Source of the DNA: Deltaproteobacteria bacterium | GTDB taxonomy: Bacteria > Desulfobacterota > Binatia > Binatales > Binataceae | Direction of reading: 5' to 3' | Assembly (NCBI GenBank): GCA_003135135.1 | Contig: PLDK01000031.1 | Coordinates: forward strand, 1-37,886 | DNA length: 37,886 nt | Shown: positions 33,803 to 37,886 of the stretch, one piece after another | How positions within the stretch are numbered: position 1 is the stretch's first letter | Layout: every line of letters starts with the position of its first letter | Program-made: the position numbers and the translations under genes | The notes under the pieces: generated by a model | The model's database searches: none | Seen by the model: only the letters and a program-made list of their open reading frames with translations | Told to the model about the DNA's origin: nothing

Positions 33803-34585
33803 TCACTCCGGCAGATTCAACTGTTTTGCGAGGCGACGGAGTTCCTCCTTGCGGCCCGGAAGCGGCGCCGGCGCTTGCAGCATCTTGGACTTCTTCAGTT
33901 CCTCGACGACTTTAGGATCGCGCGGGAACGGATTTCCGTACTTGCCGAGGAAGTACTGCTCCTCGAACGGAGGCCGCGGCCGCTGCCCGCCCGCTTCGCG
34001 AGACTCCAGCGAATAACCGATGTTGAGCTGGTAGAGCGGGAACCAATCCGCCGGCGGCTTGGTGATCGCGCCGATGATAGGTGCGGCGAACGCGGTAAGG
34101 CACGCGCCGAGCCCTTGTTCATACGCCATCAGCAGGCCCTGGCACGCGGCGATGCCACAATCGAAAGCGGCCATGGCGGGATAGTGCGGCGATTCGGTCA
34201 TCGGCTTGAGGATATACGGATACACGACCTCATCGACGAACTTGACGCTCCAGCCGTGGGTCGAAGCGATGATATTTGCATTGACTAACTCTTTGAGACG
34301 GGCGCCCTTGACCCGATTCACGACGCCGAGATCGGCATAGAAGTAGATATGCACCGAGGCGAGTTCGATAACGATGGCCTGCACGGGGTTCTTCAGCTTC
34401 TCGAGTTCGGCCTTCGGTATGTCGTCGCGTTTGACGACGATTGCACGAAGCCAGTGCGCATTGACGGCGCATGAAGCGACGAGGCAGGCCTCCAGAATTT
34501 TCTGAATCTTTTCCTGTTCGACGGGTCGCTTGGGATCGAAAAAGCGAATCGAACGTCGCGTGCCGATTAATTCCTGATATTCCAT
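33803..34585 (-). CDS. Nitroreductase-family flavoprotein
   Basis: A 260-residue nitroreductase-fold FMN protein, longer than the minimal ~200-residue family because of a ~40-residue C-terminal tail. It begins MEYQELIGTRRSIRFFD, the family's TRRSxRxF motif that binds FMN phosphate; the second conserved part is QGLLMAYEQGLGACLTAFAAP. The ATG at 34585 is preceded by GAGGAGGG. It is the last gene of a minus-strand set with an acyl-CoA ligase (59 bp upstream) and an acyl-CoA dehydrogenase, so it may reduce or dehydrogenate a pathway intermediate; the substrate is unknown. Confidence 0.88.
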   Translation of the reverse strand: MEYQELIGTRRSIRFFDPKRPVEQEKIQKILEACLVASCAVNAHWLRAIVVKRDDIPKAELEKLKNPVQAIVIELASVHIYFYADLGVVNRVKGARLKELVNANIIASTHGWSVKFVDEVVYPYILKPMTESPHYPAMAAFDCGIAACQGLLMAYEQGLGACLTAFAAPIIGAITKPPADWFPLYQLNIGYSLESREAGGQRPRPPFEEQYFLGKYGNPFPRDPKVVEELKKSKMLQAPAPLPGRKEELRRLAKQLNLPE

Positions 34586-34644
34586 TGTCCCTCCTCGGGT
34601 CGCGGAAGTTGTACCGCCATTGCGCCGCCTCGATGGCGGCTGGT

Positions 34645-36216
34645 TCATGCCGGCGTGCGTGTTCGTTCGACCTTGATGCCTGCCTGCTCGCGATCCCACG
34701 CGCCTGCGACGCCCCGCGCCTTCAGGGCCGCATATTGGATTCGCTGAGTGCCGGTCTTGGGAAGCTCGTCGATAAATTCGATGAAACGAGGCACCGCATA
34801 GTAGGCCATCCGGTCGCGGCAAAACTCGATGAGATCTTCGGGGCGAAGTTTCGCGTCGGGCGCCAGCACGACCGCGATCTTGACTTCATCCTCACCGAGT
34901 TCCGACGGTACCGCATAGGCCGCCGACTCCAGCACTGCGGGATGCTGATTAACGACGGTCTCGATCTCCCAGGCGGAAATGTTCTCGCCGCGGCGCCGGA
35001 TCGACGCCTTCTTGCGTCCGCAGAAATAATAGAAACCGTCCTCGTCGGTCCTGGCGAGATCGCCCGAATGAAACCATCCGTTGCGGTATGCCTCCGTGGT
35101 CGCATCGGGAAGCTTGTGATAATGACTTAGCTGCCCCTTGGGATGACGGAACACGAGCTCGCCGATCTTGCCCGCCGGGAGCGGATTGTCGTTGTCGTCG
35201 ACCACGCGGAACTCTACCTCGCCGACCGGCTTGCCCATCGACCCGACCCGGTCAACGTCGTTCATAAGGAAACCCGGCGAATCGACCATTCCATAAACTT
35301 CGATGATTTTGACGCCGAAACGATCCTCGAATTCCTTCCACACCGATGGCGGACATGCTGCCGAGAGCACCACCCGCACTTCGTGCTTGCGATCGTCGGG
35401 ACGCGGCGGCTGCTTGAGCAGAATCGGAATCATGCCGCCCAGGGTGTTGAACTCGACCGCGTGGTACTTGCGGCATTCGTCCCAGAATCGCGACGCGCTG
35501 AAGCGCTCGGCGATCGCGAATTTAGCATCGAGCAGCATCGAGCCGAATCCCGAGATCATTAGCGCGTTGCCGTGAAACAGCGGCAGCGCCGTGTAGATGG
35601 TTTCGCCGGGACGCAGCTTGATGGCGCCCAGCACCGCAGCGAGCGCGGTAGTATCCCCGCCGCTGGCGATGACTCCCTTCGGAGGCCCGGTGGTGCCCGA
35701 GGTGTACATCATGTTTGCGCCACCGGCGCCTGAGCCGACATCGACGTCGGGCTCCCGATCGGGGTGCGCCATCAGGGCATCCAGCGTCGTATCTACTCCC
35801 TTGCCGGTCTTGCCGTCGGCTACCACGGTAGCTTTCAGGCTCGGGAGCGAGTCCTTTACCGCCATCACCGAATCGCGCAGCAGCTCTTCGAAGATCACCG
35901 CCGCGGAATCGGAGTCTGCGAGCACGTGATGCAATGTCACGCCGCGCTGCGAGGTGTTGACGGGAACGCTCACCGCGCCGATGAAACCGATCGCGAAGTG
36001 TATCCACAAAAATTCGGGGCGATTCCCCATCATGATCGCCACGCGGTCACCGGGCGCGATGCCCAGAGCAAGCAAGCCGTTGGCGGCGCGATGAATGTTG
36101 CTCAACACTTGCTCCCACGAAAATTCCTGGTCTTTGAACTTGAGCCAGGTTTCGTGCGGATGCTGCTTCATGCGCAGTCTGATTAGCTGCTCAATCGCTC
36201 CCTGTGCACGCGCCAT
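34645..36216 (-). CDS. AMP-dependent acyl-CoA synthetase/ligase
   Basis: A 523-residue member of the ANL adenylate-forming family. Motif A3 is MMYTSGTTGPPKGV, with the later motifs EVYGMVDSPG, RTDEDGFYYFCGRKKASIRRRGENIS (A8 region) and the C-terminal catalytic-lysine region around PKTGTQRIQ. It would activate a carboxylic acid to its CoA thioester, the entry step of a degradation route. It is preceded 41 bp upstream by an acyl-CoA dehydrogenase and followed by a nitroreductase. Substrate cannot be deduced. Confidence 0.93.
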   Translation of the reverse strand: MARAQGAIEQLIRLRMKQHPHETWLKFKDQEFSWEQVLSNIHRAANGLLALGIAPGDRVAIMMGNRPEFLWIHFAIGFIGAVSVPVNTSQRGVTLHHVLADSDSAAVIFEELLRDSVMAVKDSLPSLKATVVADGKTGKGVDTTLDALMAHPDREPDVDVGSGAGGANMMYTSGTTGPPKGVIASGGDTTALAAVLGAIKLRPGETIYTALPLFHGNALMISGFGSMLLDAKFAIAERFSASRFWDECRKYHAVEFNTLGGMIPILLKQPPRPDDRKHEVRVVLSAACPPSVWKEFEDRFGVKIIEVYGMVDSPGFLMNDVDRVGSMGKPVGEVEFRVVDDNDNPLPAGKIGELVFRHPKGQLSHYHKLPDATTEAYRNGWFHSGDLARTDEDGFYYFCGRKKASIRRRGENISAWEIETVVNQHPAVLESAAYAVPSELGEDEVKIAVVLAPDAKLRPEDLIEFCRDRMAYYAVPRFIEFIDELPKTGTQRIQYAALKARGVAGAWDREQAGIKVERTRTPA

Positions 36217-36257
36217 CTGCTACCTCCATCGCGACCGGCTAAATGCGACCGTAGCTG

Positions 36258-37529
36258 CTATGCGTGCCCGTGGCCATCGCCCTCGGCCAGGATGTGCCGC
36301 GCGCCAGCCAGGCTCAGGACCTCGTTGGTGCCGTCCTCGATTAGCGAGGCGCGCGCATCGCGGAACAACTTCTCGATCGGATATTCCTTGCTCAGCCCAT
36401 TGCCGCCGAAAATCTGCAAGGCGTCGTTGGCCACCTCGAACGAGGCCTGCGTGCAGAAGGTCTTCGCGGCGATCGCATGCTGCAGCGAAGGCGCCCCAGA
36501 CGAGCTGTTGTAAACGGTGACCGCTCGCGACAGCGCGCGGCATGCCTCGACCTTGGTGAACATTTCGAACAGGCGCTTCTGCACCAGCTGATGCTCACAG
36601 ATGGGACGTCCGCCCTGGATGCGTTCCTTCGAATAGTCCAGTGCAATCTCATATGCGGCGCGGGCAAGCCCGGTAAATGCGGTGGACATGCCGCCGTTGG
36701 CCATGGTCAGGGTCGCCATCGTCTGTTGCTCATAGGTATCGGAGTTCACGACCATGTAATGGCGCGGGATGCGCACGTTCTCGAAAAAGATCTCGCCCTG
36801 GTTGAGCGCGCGCTGCCCCATTTTGTTCAGCGGCTTGCCCTTCGACACTCCCGGCAGGTTCAGCGGAACCACTGCGACGCCGCCGCCGGACATTCCTGTT
36901 GCTGCACCAGGCGATCCGGATTCGATCCTCAGATAGAGCGCCGCGTGAGTCGCGATGGTGCCGTTGGAAACCCACGCTGCCTTCTGGCCGCTGATGACGT
37001 AGGAGTCGCCTTCGGTACGCGCGACGACTTCGCCCTTCACCTTAGGATCGTGAAACTCGGGCGTGCCTACCATCAACTGATCGGATCCATGGTTGGGCTC
37101 GGTGATCGCCCAGCATCCTATGAACGCGGCTTCGCGGTCCTCGATGAACGGCTTCATGATGGTTTCGTACAGATCGGCATTGCCGCTGAGGCCGGCGATC
37201 ATGGCCGGAAAACCCGCGACACCGATTGCTATCGACAAATCAACCGATCCCCACGCCAGTTCCTCATGCAGGATGTGACTGCCGAGCGGATCGAGTCCCA
37301 GCCCGCCCAGCGCGACCGGGATTCCCGCCACATGATAGCCAAGGCCGTACGCCTTCTTCATAACCTGTCTTAGCGGGGAATTCGGCGCGATGACGTCCTT
37401 GGGATCGGCCATCCGGTCGAGTTCGATCGCGGCCGGACGCATCACTTCTTTCGCGAAGCGATGAGCGGTCGCGCGGATCGACTCGTACTCTTTCGGGATC
37501 CCGATAGAGAGTTCACGGTAAGTATCCAT
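36258..37529 (-). CDS. Acyl-CoA dehydrogenase with Glu-Asp variant motif
   Basis: A 423-residue acyl-CoA dehydrogenase family protein, slightly longer than the 380-residue norm. Conserved blocks: TEPNHGSDQ, VISGQKAAWVSNGTIATHAALYLR, RIQGGRPICEHQLVQKRLFEM and IFGGNGLSKEYPIEKLFRDARA. The catalytic YEGT reads IEDGTNEV: D399 aligns with MCAD Glu376, with E398 next to it. A GAGGAG lies about 9 nt upstream of the ATG. It is the first gene of the ACAD-ligase-nitroreductase operon. Confidence 0.92.
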   Translation of the reverse strand: MDTYRELSIGIPKEYESIRATAHRFAKEVMRPAAIELDRMADPKDVIAPNSPLRQVMKKAYGLGYHVAGIPVALGGLGLDPLGSHILHEELAWGSVDLSIAIGVAGFPAMIAGLSGNADLYETIMKPFIEDREAAFIGCWAITEPNHGSDQLMVGTPEFHDPKVKGEVVARTEGDSYVISGQKAAWVSNGTIATHAALYLRIESGSPGAATGMSGGGVAVVPLNLPGVSKGKPLNKMGQRALNQGEIFFENVRIPRHYMVVNSDTYEQQTMATLTMANGGMSTAFTGLARAAYEIALDYSKERIQGGRPICEHQLVQKRLFEMFTKVEACRALSRAVTVYNSSSGAPSLQHAIAAKTFCTQASFEVANDALQIFGGNGLSKEYPIEKLFRDARASLIEDGTNEVLSLAGARHILAEGDGHGHA

Positions 37530-37595
37530 CGGCCTGTCTTCTCCTCGCTATGCGGCTCGAGAGAGTCGCTGGCGCTTAATTGATCGGTTTTGACT

Positions 37596-37615
37596 TTCGA
37601 TAGCTGAGCATCGAA
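37596..37615. promoter_or_regulatory. Short inverted repeat in divergent gap
   Basis: TTCGAT-N8-ATCGAA (37596-37601 with 37610-37615) next to a TTGACT (37590-37595). It lies in the 249-bp gap between the minus-strand acyl-CoA dehydrogenase operon and the partial rightward gene. A possible operator; no good -10 follows at 17 bp. Confidence 0.3.
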
Positions 37616-37778
37616 CGTGCCATGCGTGCCCGCACCAGACTTCGCGCAAACGCGTTAGATGCTTTATCCGGCAATACAATCGGCGAGTCCAGACCCGATG
37701 GAGCGAAAAGGCTCACGTGGGTGCTTTCGATACAAATTGCCCAATACGGTGGCGGATACCTCGCTTGGAGGAATACGC

Positions 37779-37886
37779 GTGGTGCGCAAACTCAAGCACC
37801 TGGGGTTCGAGCGCTGCGCTCCAAGGGTGATTGTCAGCGACAACGACGCGGGAACTAGCCAGCTGCGCAGTCTTGCGCTGGGCCAC
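37779..37886 (+). CDS. Possible 5' end of a gene cut by the window edge
   Basis: GTG at 37779 with GGAGG (37767-37771) 7 nt upstream opens a reading frame of 36 codons to the edge without a stop (starts MVRKLKHLGFERCAPRVIV). The ribosome-binding site is the main support. Too little is present to name a function. Confidence 0.35.
   Translation, partial: MVRKLKHLGFERCAPRVIVSDNDAGTSQLRSLALGH

Noticed and set aside
33803-34822. Longer 339-codon start for the nitroreductase
   Set aside because: The extra residues are Arg/Gly-rich and run into the ligase gene; ATG 34585 has a strong GAGGAGG and the family N-terminus.
37622-37858. 78-codon frame at the right edge
   Set aside because: No ribosome-binding site; it overlaps the better-supported GTG start at 37779 in another frame.
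1-37886. CRISPR arrays, transposases or IS inverted repeats
   Set aside because: No regularly spaced repeats and no transposase motifs were seen on either strand.

Overview
The window looks like a chromosomal segment of a high-GC, free-living bacterium. Gene content (many acyl-CoA dehydrogenases, SCPx/Ltp-type thiolases with a DUF35 partner, an acyl-CoA ligase, a crotonase and an SDR) together with an hrcA-grpE-dnaK-dnaJ cluster is reminiscent of Binatota/Desulfobacterota-type soil lineages, but the taxonomic placement is inference from gene content only. No phage structural genes, transposases or CRISPR repeats were seen.

Layout. 145-3580: a secreted M20 metallopeptidase, a FIST sensory protein and a convergent SAM methyltransferase. 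3803-4930: an acyl-CoA dehydrogenase ending at a strong intrinsic terminator. 5005-6664: a lower-GC, self-contained two-gene unit (DUF5131 three-Cys protein plus three-Cys-motif partner TcmP) with its own sigma70-like promoter and a GTGA start/stop overlap. 6685-8889: a GPH-type sugar transporter and a divergent lipoprotein. 9013-10782: a TetR regulator, apparently leaderless and with a twin inverted-repeat operator, followed by a six-ligand di-iron protein and a terminator. 10835-13263: a small membrane protein, then a GNAT acetyltransferase overlapping a ViaA/CoxE-like VWA protein. 13445-18498: hrcA, grpE, dnaK, dnaJ. 18513-20006: aroE and pyrE on the minus strand. 20200-22619: a type III polyketide synthase, an isoprenylcysteine-methyltransferase-like protein and a DUF1614 membrane protein.

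22630-24185 holds a thiolase-fold protein that has lost its catalytic Cys and His, overlapping a DUF35 zinc-ribbon/OB protein: the architecture of Ltp2-type retro-aldolases. 24342-26167 is an accessory patch around an initiator tRNA: a small ORF, tRNA-fMet, a gene split by an in-frame stop, and an RHH/MazF toxin-antitoxin pair. 26323-29214 carries a catalytically intact SCP2-type thiolase, a CPBP protease and a crotonase. 29370-30576 has small and secreted orphan genes. 30850-33170 is an operon of AhpD-like protein, acyl-CoA dehydrogenase and SDR; a cupredoxin lipoprotein follows. 33803-37529 is a minus-strand operon of acyl-CoA dehydrogenase, acyl-CoA ligase and nitroreductase. A partial gene probably runs off the right edge.

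How the genes fit together: acyl-CoA ligase, dehydrogenases, crotonase, SDR, intact thiolase and the Ltp/DUF35 pair could make up activation and side-chain or ring degradation of an unusual carboxylic acid. None of the three acyl-CoA dehydrogenases keeps the textbook YEGT catalytic glutamate, and the crotonase lacks both hydratase glutamates, so ordinary straight-chain beta-oxidation is not the best guess. The most promising little-described units are the DUF5131-TcmP pair, the Ltp/DUF35 pair, the type III PKS pair and the TetR/di-iron pair.
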